DNA of 39,670 nucleotides from the NCBI RefSeq assembly GCF_019400985.1, contig NZ_WTFF01000023.1, forward strand, positions 1 through 39,670, written 5' to 3'. Origin of the DNA: Streptomyces bambusae. Its GTDB lineage: Bacteria; Actinomycetota; Actinomycetes; Streptomycetales; Streptomycetaceae. The notes beneath the pieces were generated by a model. It saw only the letters and a program-made list of their open reading frames with translations, was not told where the DNA came from and ran no database searches. Both the position numbers and the translations under genes were made by a program. Position 1 is the first letter of the stretch; each line of letters starts with the position of its first letter. Shown here piece by piece: positions 23,198 through 30,324 of this stretch.

Positions 23198-25167
23198 GCC
23201 GACCGGCCCCGGCGTTCGGCACCCAGGCGGGCAAAGTGATCGATGAGGTCGGGGGCGTCCACGGCTGCCGGATTGACGACCTGCTCGACCGGGGCGCCCT
23301 GAAGGAGGCGTTTGACGGGGACTTCGAGTTTCTTGCCGGTGCGGGTGTGCGGGACGCCGGGGACTTCGAGGATCTCGTCGGGGACGTGGCGGGGTGAGGC
23401 GCCGGTCCGGATCGCCTCCTTGATCTTCTCGCGGAGCGGGTCGTCCAGGGTCGCGTCGGCGGCGACGACCACGAACAGCGGCATCCAGTAGCCGCCGTCG
23501 GGTTCTTCCGCGCCGATGACGAGGGCCTCGGTGATCTCGGGGAGGCGTTCGACGACGTCGTGGATGTCGGCGCTGCCCAGGCGTACGCCGTTGCGGTTGA
23601 GCGTGCTGTCGGAGCGGCCGTGGACGATCACCGAGCCGCGGGAGGTGAGGGTGATCCAGTCGCCGTGGCGCCACACGCCGGGGTAGGAGGAGAAGTAGGC
23701 GTCGCGGTAGCGGGTGCCGTCGGGGTCGTTCCAGAAGTACAGCGGCATGGACGGCATCGGGCGACTGACGACCAGCTCCCCGACCTGGTCCACGACCGGG
23801 ACGCCCTCGGCGTCGTACGCGGCCAGGGCCACGCCCAGGTGGGGTGCTGAGAGCTCTCCTGCCCACACAGGTGTGTTGGGGGCGCTGCCAGCGAAGCCGG
23901 AGACGACGTCCGTGCCGCCGCTGATGGAGGCGAGCAGGACGTGGTCGCCGACGTGGTGGCGGACCCAGGGGTAGGCGGAAGCCGGCAGTGCGGAGCCGGT
24001 GCAGCCGACTACGCGGATCGACGACAGGTCGTGCGCCGAGGGGTCGATGCCGTACTTGGCCATGCCCAGCAGGTACTGGGGGCTGGTGCCGAAGACGGTC
24101 ACCCGGTGGCGCGCGGCCAGCTCCCACAGGACGTCGAGCCTGGCGAAGGGCGCCGGACTGCCGTCGTAGGTGCACGTGGTGGCGCCGGTGAGCAGCGTGG
24201 AGGCGACCAGGTTCCACATCATCCAGTGGGTGGTGGTGTACCACAGGAGGCGGTCACCGGGGCCGAGGTCGGAGTGCAGTCCGAGGGTCTTGAGATGTTC
24301 GAGCAGGACGCCGCCGTGGCCGTGGACGATGCCCTTGGGCAGGCCGGTGGTGCCCGAGGAGAACACGACCCACAGCGGGTGGTCGAACGGCACCGGCGTG
24401 CAGATGAGTTCCTCGGTGCGGGTGGCGGCGTCCTCCCACGGCACCACCAGTGACGGGTACGCGTGTGACGGCCACGGCAGGCCCACGTGGTCCACCAGCA
24501 GCGCGGCCTTCAGCGTCGGCAGCTCACCGGCGAGTTCGAGGGTGGCCTCGCGGCGGTCGTGGGTCGTGCCGTTGAAGAGGTAGCCGTCGGCGGAGATCAG
24601 GACGGTGGGTTCGAGCTGGGCGAAGCGGTCGGCGGCGGCCTTGGGGGCGTAGTCCTGCCCGCAGACCGACCACACGGCGCCCAGGCTCGCGGCGGCGAGG
24701 AAAGCGACGATCGCGTGCGGGGTGTTGGGCAGGTAGCCGACGACCCGATCCCCCTTGCCGACGCCCAGGTCGCGCAGGGTGGCGGCGACGGATGCGACCT
24801 GGGCGCGCAGCCGGCCGCCGGTCACCTCGTGACTGGAGCCGGTCTCGTCGAGGGCGGTGATCGCCACGGTGTCGTCGGTGAGTTTGCGCAGGGCGTGGTG
24901 GGTGTAGTTGAGGGTGGCGCCGGGGAACCAGCGGGCGCCCGGCATCCGCTCCTCGGCCAGCACCTGCTCGTACGGGGAGTCCGCGTCGATGTCGAAGTAC
25001 TCCCAGACCGCGGCCCAGAAGCCTTCCAGGTCGGTGACCGACCAGCGGTGCAGGGCGGCGTAGTCGGTCCCGTCGAGCCCGGCGTGGCGGGCGAAGTCCA
25101 TGATGCGGCTGTCGGCGACGACCTGCGGATCGGGCGTCGTGAAGGGTTCCGGGTACGGCCTGGTCAT
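23194..25167 (-). CDS. Acetoacetate-CoA ligase
   Basis: A 657-residue ANL-superfamily synthetase. It activates acetoacetate (or a close 3-oxoacid) with ATP and CoA to acetoacetyl-CoA and AMP. The N-terminal ACAS-type segment WSVTDLEGFWAAVWEYFDID, the loop WVVFSSGTTGLPKGIVHGHG (ATP phosphate binding), TTHWMMWNLVASTLLTGATT and the hinge HGRSDSTLNRNGVRLG are present, and the acylation lysine lies near the end in HTRTGKKLEVPVKRLL. The W-W-Y-TTHWMMWN pattern is that of AcsA-like acetoacetyl-CoA synthetases rather than acetyl-CoA ones. It overlaps both neighbours by ATGA, fourth in the operon. A different beta-keto acid from the pathway may be its true substrate. Confidence 0.92.
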   Translation of the reverse strand: MTRPYPEPFTTPDPQVVADSRIMDFARHAGLDGTDYAALHRWSVTDLEGFWAAVWEYFDIDADSPYEQVLAEERMPGARWFPGATLNYTHHALRKLTDDTVAITALDETGSSHEVTGGRLRAQVASVAATLRDLGVGKGDRVVGYLPNTPHAIVAFLAAASLGAVWSVCGQDYAPKAAADRFAQLEPTVLISADGYLFNGTTHDRREATLELAGELPTLKAALLVDHVGLPWPSHAYPSLVVPWEDAATRTEELICTPVPFDHPLWVVFSSGTTGLPKGIVHGHGGVLLEHLKTLGLHSDLGPGDRLLWYTTTHWMMWNLVASTLLTGATTCTYDGSPAPFARLDVLWELAARHRVTVFGTSPQYLLGMAKYGIDPSAHDLSSIRVVGCTGSALPASAYPWVRHHVGDHVLLASISGGTDVVSGFAGSAPNTPVWAGELSAPHLGVALAAYDAEGVPVVDQVGELVVSRPMPSMPLYFWNDPDGTRYRDAYFSSYPGVWRHGDWITLTSRGSVIVHGRSDSTLNRNGVRLGSADIHDVVERLPEITEALVIGAEEPDGGYWMPLFVVVAADATLDDPLREKIKEAIRTGASPRHVPDEILEVPGVPHTRTGKKLEVPVKRLLQGAPVEQVVNPAAVDAPDLIDHFARLGAERRGRSA

Positions 25168-26798
25168 CGTGTGGCGCTCCTCGGCAGGCTCTGCTCGACG
25201 GTCCGTGGGGAAGGGTGGGGGCTGCGCGTGGTGTGCAGGAGAGACGCCCAGCCGGCGGTGTCCGTGAAGTCGTGCCTCCCGGCCGGGACGACGTCCATGA
25301 CGACGCGGTCGGGGCGCAGCAGGGCGGCGTCCGCCCGGCCGGCGCGCAGCCAGGCGGCGAGGGTGCCGTCGTCACGGAGGTCGGTCACGGGGATCGTCGG
25401 GACGCCGAGCCCGTGGGCGAGGGCGCGCAGCGAGGGCCAGGGTTCGGCGGCGGTCAGGACGGTGAAGCTGTCGCCGAGCAGTTCGTCGAGGCGGCTGCGC
25501 CGGCCGTCGGGTCCCACCACCCATGGTTGCGGGCAGTGGGTGCCTACGAGGCTCCTGCGCATACGCCGCCGGACGAGGGGCCCGGCGGTCAGGGGTGGGC
25601 TGAGGTCGCGGCCCGCCGCCGCGGTGAGGCCGGGTATGCGGCAGGCGGCGGCCAGGATCCTGCGGCGTAGTGCGGCGGCGCCGTCCTGGCCGCCGGTCAT
25701 GGCCCAGCCCATGGCGACCGCCAGCCGGATCACATGCCGTACGTGCGGCTTGCGCTCGCTCTCGTAGGTGTCCAGCAGCCGCTCGTCGCCGCCCTGGCCC
25801 AGGACGCGGGCCAGCTTCCAGGTGAGGTTGTGGGCGTCACGCAGGCCCGAGCACAGCCCCTGCCCGATGAACGGCGGGGTGAGGTGGGCGGCGTCGCCGA
25901 GGAGGAAGATCCGTCCGCTGCGCCACCGGTCGGCCACCCGCGCCCGGAAGGTGTACTGCGTCTCCCGTACGACGTCGAAGTCCCCGTCGTACGAGGGCGA
26001 CAGCCACGGGGCGATCAGTTCGCGGACCGGTTGCTGCCCGTCTTGCAGCCGGAACTCCCAGCGGTAGCGGTCCTCACCGACGCGCATGAACGTCGCCGGC
26101 CGGTGAGGGTCGCAGACCTGGTCGACGCCTTCCCAGCAGCGGACGTCGGCCTTCGTGCGGACGTCGATGACGGTCCAGCGTTCCTCGAAGCGCAGGTCCT
26201 CCCATGCGGCGCCGATCGCGTCGCGGGTGAGGCTGCCCGCGCCGTCGCAGCCGAGGACCGCCTCGGCCCACAGATGGTGCTCACCGTCGTCGTCGCGGTA
26301 GGTCACGCGCACGGGGCCGGCCGGGGCCGGGCCGACGCCGGTGACCTCGACACCGCCCCGCAGTTCGCACTCCGGGCGGCGGGCGAGGGCGTCGCGCAGC
26401 AGTCGTTCCAGCTCGGGCTGGTCGAACATGCTGGTCTGCGGGTAGCCGTGGTGGCCGTGCTCGGAGCGCCGGAACTCGGCCATGACCCGGTGGCGGGCGT
26501 CCAGCAGCCGAAGTCCGTTGGCGGGGCGGGCGATCGCGGCGAACTCCTCGCCCACGCCTGCGGCCTGGAGGATGCGGCGTACCTCGTCGTCGGTGGCGAC
26601 GGCGCGCGGGAGCGGGTAGACGTCCTGGTGGCGTTCCAGGATGACGGTGCGGATACCGCGCCGGGCGAGGAGGAGGGCGGCGGTCACGCCCACCGGCCCG
26701 GCGCCGATGATCACGACGGGTGCGGGGGCTGTCTGTGCGGGGGCTGTCTGTGCGGGAGCGGGTGCGGTGTCCCGGGGTCCGGCCTGGTCGGCGGTCAT
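25164..26798 (-). CDS. FAD-dependent aromatic hydroxylase, MhpA-like
   Basis: A 544-residue class A flavoprotein monooxygenase. It has the FAD loop VVIIGAGPVGVTAALLLARRG after a short TAPAQ-repeat leader, the conserved Asp-Gly motif LGCDGAGSLTRDAIG, and the ribityl-binding GRIFLLGDAAHLTPPFIGQG near residue 300. It looks like 3-(3-hydroxyphenyl)propionate hydroxylase and other phenol hydroxylases, which put a second hydroxyl next to the first using NAD(P)H and O2. The C-terminal 150 residues are a thioredoxin-like domain as in MhpA. It overlaps genes on both sides by ATGA. The product should feed the extradiol dioxygenase of the same operon. Confidence 0.9.
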   Translation of the reverse strand: MTADQAGPRDTAPAPAQTAPAQTAPAPVVIIGAGPVGVTAALLLARRGIRTVILERHQDVYPLPRAVATDDEVRRILQAAGVGEEFAAIARPANGLRLLDARHRVMAEFRRSEHGHHGYPQTSMFDQPELERLLRDALARRPECELRGGVEVTGVGPAPAGPVRVTYRDDDGEHHLWAEAVLGCDGAGSLTRDAIGAAWEDLRFEERWTVIDVRTKADVRCWEGVDQVCDPHRPATFMRVGEDRYRWEFRLQDGQQPVRELIAPWLSPSYDGDFDVVRETQYTFRARVADRWRSGRIFLLGDAAHLTPPFIGQGLCSGLRDAHNLTWKLARVLGQGGDERLLDTYESERKPHVRHVIRLAVAMGWAMTGGQDGAAALRRRILAAACRIPGLTAAAGRDLSPPLTAGPLVRRRMRRSLVGTHCPQPWVVGPDGRRSRLDELLGDSFTVLTAAEPWPSLRALAHGLGVPTIPVTDLRDDGTLAAWLRAGRADAALLRPDRVVMDVVPAGRHDFTDTAGWASLLHTTRSPHPSPRTVEQSLPRSATR

Positions 26799-27823
26799 GT
26801 GCGGCTCACCTCGGGTGTTTCCCCCAGGCTCTGCGAGCAGGGGGTACCCCCAGCGTCCGTGACGGGCGTGCGCTGCTCGCCGAGGTCGATCCGCCCGTCC
26901 GCGGTCGAGATCGTCGCCGTGATCACGTCACCCGTGTGCAGGTAGTGCGGGTTACGGGCCTGGCTCTTGAAGAACGCCTTCCACTTCACGGCGGGCGGCA
27001 GCAGCGCGCCGATCTTCTCGACCGCCTTGGGCGGGGCCTTGAGGGCCGTGCCGCCGGGGGTCCCGGTGAGCAGCAGGTCGCCGGGGTCGAGGGTCTGGAA
27101 GCGGGCCAGCAGGGTCAGCGCCTGTGCCGGGCGGACGATCATGTCGGCGAGGGTGCGGTCCTGACGCAGCTCGCCGTTGACCGACAGCCGCAGCCTCAGA
27201 TCAAGGAAACGGGCGAAGTCCTCGGGCTCCAGCAGCGCCAGGTAGGGCCCGGTCGGTGTGAAGGTCGGGTACGACTTGCTCTCGTAGAACTGCGTCTTGG
27301 TCAGCTGCACCTCACGGGCGCTGACGTCGTTCGTGATCACCAGCCCGGCGACGTACGACGGCAGGTCGCGCTCCTCGACCACGGTGCCGACGGGCAGGGG
27401 TGCGCCCATGACGAGCCCGAGCTCGATCTCGTAGTCGAGGAACTTCACGTGCGACGGCCGGACGATCGCCTCACCCGGGCCAGTCACCGACCCGGACGCC
27501 TTGCGGAAGAAGGCGGGCGGAATGTCGCCGGTGAAGCCCGAGTCGCGGGCGTGGCTGCGGTAGTTGACCATCTGTGCGACCACCCGGCAGGGAGTGGTCA
27601 CCGGCGAGAGGGCGACCAGATCGGCGACGGGCGTGCCCGCCTCCCCGGAGAGGGCGGCCTCGCGCACGGCCGCCCGGTCGGCGATCAACTCGGCGGTGGT
27701 GGCTGCCTTGGTGTCGACGGGGACGGCCCGGTCGATCGGGGTCTCCCCTGCTCGAGCGGAGTCGAGAGCTTGGGGAAGGAGGACCCACCATCCCTCGGCG
27801 GTGCGCAGGACGTTGGTGCTCAT
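26795..27823 (-). CDS. Fumarylacetoacetate hydrolase (FAH) family enzyme
   Basis: A 342-residue FAH-fold protein. The metal-binding signature is FLDYEIELGLVMG (D130, E132, E134); VITNDVSAREVQ, KSYPTFTPTGPYLAL and GDLLLTGTPGGTAL are further marks. Such enzymes cut C-C bonds in acylpyruvates or beta-diketo acids, or act as hydratases or decarboxylases. Two parts of the coding sequence are made from a palindromic repeat: residues about 16-29 (LPQALDSARAGETP) and about 324-340 (TPCSQSLGETP). Both are unlike family sequence and look like in-frame repeat insertions. The ATG has GAAGG seven bases upstream. It is the second gene of the operon and overlaps the hydroxylase gene by ATGA. Confidence 0.9.
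   Translation of the reverse strand: MSTNVLRTAEGWWVLLPQALDSARAGETPIDRAVPVDTKAATTAELIADRAAVREAALSGEAGTPVADLVALSPVTTPCRVVAQMVNYRSHARDSGFTGDIPPAFFRKASGSVTGPGEAIVRPSHVKFLDYEIELGLVMGAPLPVGTVVEERDLPSYVAGLVITNDVSAREVQLTKTQFYESKSYPTFTPTGPYLALLEPEDFARFLDLRLRLSVNGELRQDRTLADMIVRPAQALTLLARFQTLDPGDLLLTGTPGGTALKAPPKAVEKIGALLPPAVKWKAFFKSQARNPHYLHTGDVITATISTADGRIDLGEQRTPVTDAGGTPCSQSLGETPEVSRT
26818..26851 (-). repeat. Palindromic interspersed repeat inside the 3' end of the FAH gene
   Basis: On the minus strand this reads GGGGGTACCCCCTGCTCG followed by CAGAGCCTGGGGGAAA, with GGGGGTACCCCC itself a perfect 12-bp palindrome. It shares its order of blocks (GGGG-T-CCCCTGCTCG, then GAGC-TGGGG-AA) with the element at 27738-27779. 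This resembles a short GC-rich repeat common in Streptomyces intergenic DNA (from memory). Here it is translated. Confidence 0.75.
27738..27779 (+). repeat. Palindromic interspersed repeat inside the 5' part of the FAH gene
   Basis: On the plus strand GGGGTCTCCCCTGCTCGAG is followed by CGGAGTCGAGAGCTTGGGG. This is a longer form of the same element as at 26818-26851, in the opposite orientation. The inner part (GCTCGAGCGGAGTCGAGAGC) can form a stem. It encodes residues about 16-29 of the FAH protein in frame. Confidence 0.75.
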
Positions 27824-27851
27824 ATCAGTACCTTCGTGAGGGGGTCGGGTT

Positions 27852-29006
27852 TCAGGACTTGGCGGCTTTGAGCAGGCCCAGCAGGCGTGCCGGGTCCATC
27901 TCGTTGTCGCCTCGCAGGGCTTCGATGACGTCACGGACCCGCTGCGGGGAGGGGCTCGCGCCGAGGAAGTCACGGGTGGCAGGAGGTCCCCACTGGGCGA
28001 GGCCGGTGGTCGACATGGGTGCCCAGCCGGGCTCCAGGTCGCAGGAGAACAGGTCGCCGTCGGCGAAGTGCTCCAGCATGAAGCGGTCGGGGTCGCGCCA
28101 GTAGTCGAAGAGCTGGCTGCCCTGGATGTGCCGGCCGATGCCCCAGCTGCGCCGGTAGCCGCGCTCGGCCAGGTACTCGCCGCCTGCGGCGATCGAGTCG
28201 AGGTCGGTCACCTGGTAGGCGGAGTGGACGTAGCCGTTGCCCGGGCCCAGGTGCATGGCCAGCGTGTGGTGGTCAACGGCCCGGCTGCCCTGGTCACAGC
28301 GGATGAACGCCATCGTCGGGCCACGGCCGCGCCGGCCGTCCAGGAACAGGAAGTCGGACACGATCATCCCGAGGGTGTCCAGGTACCAGTCCAGGGCGCG
28401 CCCGAACACCCTTGTCTCCAGGACCACATGGCCCAGGCGCTGGATGCGGGAGGGTTCACGCGGCGGGCGCTGGGTGACGTTCGTGCGGCGGTGACCGGTG
28501 CCGAAGTTGAGCAGAAGCGGCTGCTGCTCGGGCAGCGCCGGCAGTTCCTCCGCGCAGTGCACGACCCGGACCGGGAAGCCGGAGGGGTCGAGCAGGTCGA
28601 CCGCCTTGCCGCCGCCGGGCACGTCCGCGTCCCGTACGGACGTCCCCGTGGCGCGGGCCAGCCGGTCCAGGTCGGCCCGCTCGGCGGCGCGGAACGCCGG
28701 GCCGATGAAACGGGAGGTCCGGCCGCGCCGGATCACCATGCACGGCGAGCCGGCGAAGGTGCCCCGCAACCACAGCTCGCTCTCGCTCCGGGCGGCGATA
28801 CCGAAACCGAAGTCCCGGGCGAAGACCTCGGCCCGGTCCAGGTCGGGCTTCTCGAACTCCAGCCATGCCAGGTCGGCCACCTTGATCACGGGGTTGCGGG
28901 ACCGCCCGGGATGTTCGCCGCGCAGGGCTCCCTGCGCGCTGTGGAGGTCCTGATGAGCCGTCCTGACGTCCGGGACGCCGACTGCGTTGACGCGGGTTTC
29001 GGACAT
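27852..29006 (-). CDS. Type I extradiol dioxygenase (two-domain VOC, BphC/MhpB-like role)
   Basis: A 384-residue ring-cleavage dioxygenase with two VOC modules (about 40-165 and 190-330). The second module holds the expected iron(II) ligands H193 (RLGHVVLE), H247 (VDHHTLAMH) and E312 (FMLEHFADGD). It should open a catechol-type ring beside its hydroxyl pair using O2. An N-terminal extension of about 38 residues and a C-terminal tail of about 55 go beyond the usual length of near 300. The ATG at 29004-29006 has GGAGG five bases upstream, and it heads the operon dioxygenase-FAH-hydroxylase-ligase-DoxX. The natural substrate is not known. A promoter is visible upstream (29041-29069). Confidence 0.88.
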   Translation of the reverse strand: MSETRVNAVGVPDVRTAHQDLHSAQGALRGEHPGRSRNPVIKVADLAWLEFEKPDLDRAEVFARDFGFGIAARSESELWLRGTFAGSPCMVIRRGRTSRFIGPAFRAAERADLDRLARATGTSVRDADVPGGGKAVDLLDPSGFPVRVVHCAEELPALPEQQPLLLNFGTGHRRTNVTQRPPREPSRIQRLGHVVLETRVFGRALDWYLDTLGMIVSDFLFLDGRRGRGPTMAFIRCDQGSRAVDHHTLAMHLGPGNGYVHSAYQVTDLDSIAAGGEYLAERGYRRSWGIGRHIQGSQLFDYWRDPDRFMLEHFADGDLFSCDLEPGWAPMSTTGLAQWGPPATRDFLGASPSPQRVRDVIEALRGDNEMDPARLLGLLKAAKS

Positions 29007-29040
29007 GGTGTCCTCCAAGCAACATTGCCGTAATGAGGAA

Positions 29041-29069
29041 ATCATCAAGTGTGAGAGTTCCATCGTCAA
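29041..29069 (-). promoter_or_regulatory. Promoter of the catabolic operon
   Basis: On the minus strand TTGACG (plus 29064-29069), a 17-bp spacer, then GATGAT (plus 29041-29046). This leaves a leader of about 30 bases before the dioxygenase ATG. Confidence 0.6.
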
Positions 29070-29087
29070 GGTGTTCGCGGCAGGAGA

Positions 29088-29101
29088 TGATGAATTCATC
29101 A
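29088..29101. promoter_or_regulatory. Palindromic operator, likely for the divergent TetR protein
   Basis: TGATGAATTCATCA is a perfect 14-bp palindrome in the 135-bp gap between the catabolic operon and its TetR gene. It is 18 bases upstream of the operon -35 box and about 30 bases upstream of the TetR -10 box. Similar half-sites (ATCATCA at 29041, TCGTCATCG at 29111) occur nearby. Confidence 0.55.
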
Positions 29102-29129
29102 GGACTGCGATCGTCATCGTCTCCACGGT

Positions 29130-29135
29130 TAGACT
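29130..29135 (+). promoter_or_regulatory. -10 box of the TetR gene, leaderless arrangement
   Basis: TAGACT ends six bases before the ATG at 29142, where a -10 box lies if transcription starts at the A of ATG. There is no Shine-Dalgarno sequence before this start. A -35 is not clear. Confidence 0.5.
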
Positions 29136-29141
29136 CTGCGT

Positions 29142-29777
29142 ATGCCTACGTCAGCCCCGCCCAGCAACCGATTCGAGCGGCGTCGCGCCGAGACCCGCGG
29201 AGCTCTCGTCCGCGCGGCCCGCCAGATACTCGCCGAGGCCGGGGACACCAGCGTCAGCATCCAGGTGATCGCCGAGCGCGCAGACGTCGGCTTCGGCTCG
29301 TTCTACAACCACTTCGACTCCAAGACGGAGCTGTTCGAGGCCGCGGTGCAGGACGCGCTGGAGGAGTTCGGCCAGACCTTCGACGAGCACCTGGCCGGCA
29401 TCGACGACCCCGCGGAGCTCGTCGCGACGAGCTTCCGGCTCAGCGCCCGCATGGCCGAGTCGCACCCGGAGCTGATGCAGGTTCTGCGCCGTCGCGGCCT
29501 GGGCCACATCCACTCGGACAACGGCCTGGCCCGACGGGCCCGCCGGGACGTCGAGGTCGGCATGGCCTCCGGCCGCTTCACCGCCGTCGACCCGACAGTG
29601 GCCCTGTCCGCACTGGGTGGAACCCTGCTGTCCCTGGTAGAGCTGAGATTCGCCCGCCCCGACGTGGACGGCGATGACGCCGCGGTGAACCTCGCCGAGA
29701 TGGTCCTGCGCATGCTGGGCGTACCACCGGACGACGCCCACGAGGTCGCCCGGCGCCCCCTCCCCGACCTCGCCTGA
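29142..29777 (+). CDS. TetR-family regulator of the aromatic operon
   Basis: A 211-residue one-component regulator. The N-terminal DNA-binding domain reads RRRAETRGALVRAARQILAE, then VSIQVIAERADVGFGSFYNHF, the classic TetR helix-turn-helix ending in YNHFDSKTELFEAAV. The rest is an all-helical ligand pocket with a segment RMAESHPELMQVLRRRGLGH often seen in regulators of catabolic genes. It is divergent from the five-gene catabolic operon with one palindrome between them, so it most likely represses that operon and responds to the aromatic substrate or a ring-cleavage product. The start ATG has no ribosome-binding site; a leaderless transcript is inferred. Confidence 0.9.
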   Translation: MPTSAPPSNRFERRRAETRGALVRAARQILAEAGDTSVSIQVIAERADVGFGSFYNHFDSKTELFEAAVQDALEEFGQTFDEHLAGIDDPAELVATSFRLSARMAESHPELMQVLRRRGLGHIHSDNGLARRARRDVEVGMASGRFTAVDPTVALSALGGTLLSLVELRFARPDVDGDDAAVNLAEMVLRMLGVPPDDAHEVARRPLPDLA

Positions 29778-29821
29778 CCGACCACCGGCGACCGGCCGTC
29801 GCGTTGATCCACCCCGGCTCG

Positions 29822-30144
29822 TCACCTCGCGACAGGCTCACGCCGAGTGCGGCCGACACGTCCTCGTACGACAGGAACGCGGTCGCGTCGATCCTGCGGG
29901 CATGGGCCTCGTCGGCGCTCCCCGAGGCCCTCGGACCGTCGAGGCCGACCGACAGCTTCGTCACCGGCAGGGGCCGCGTCGAGCCGTTCCTCCACCAGGC
30001 CCCCCACGAGCGCGGCCCTGCCGCTGAAGCGGCCGTAGACCGTGCGACGCACCGAGTTTCCGCCTGGCCCGCCTCAAGAATGCGGGCCCGCACGAGACGG
30101 GTCCGGTTGCGCCCTGAAGCGTCGGTGACGTGCGCGCGGGTCAC
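29822..30144 (-). pseudogene. Broken TetR-family regulator gene
   Basis: The GTG at 30144 has GGAGG seven bases upstream and begins MTRAHVTDASGRNRTRLVRA, then RILEAGQAE, like helix 1 of a TetR protein. The second half of the DNA-binding domain (SVRRTVYGRFSGRAALVGGL, then VEERLDAA) continues in a different frame. About 20 residues that should link the two are missing. The ligand domain cannot be followed; a later open piece in the first frame (DATAFLSYEDVSAALGVSLS) may be debris. The gene sat divergent from the MFS pump, so it was probably its own repressor. The surviving HTH resembles that of the intact TetR gene at 32193-32840. No functional product is expected. Confidence 0.65.
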
Positions 30145-30182
30145 GTCGGAACCTCCGGGCGATGGGGCATGGACCCCCGTAG

Positions 30183-30233
30183 TTGCACACCCGTGGGCAA
30201 TTAACTAACCTACACGTCAGTGGGCAATTAACT
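30183..30233 (+). promoter_or_regulatory. MFS pump promoter with two identical operator copies
   Basis: TTGCAC (30183-30188), a 17-bp spacer and TAACCT (30206-30211) form a good promoter. The 14-bp sequence GTGGGCAATTAACT occurs twice, at 30193-30206 (filling the spacer) and 30220-30233 (covering the predicted start of transcription), 27 bp apart. A repressor bound to both would block the promoter. Confidence 0.7.
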
Positions 30234-30324
30234 GCTCGCCTCGCCGGTCTGCTGCCGTGCCCGCCTTCACACCCCATCCGCGAACCCCGAAGCCTCCGCT
30301 TCGCCTCCTGCCAAGGAGTTTTCG

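Noticed and set aside
29578..30144. An intact 188-residue minus-strand gene
   Set aside because: Its helix-turn-helix half is in another frame and its end runs antisense into the TetR gene; it is better read as a broken TetR gene.
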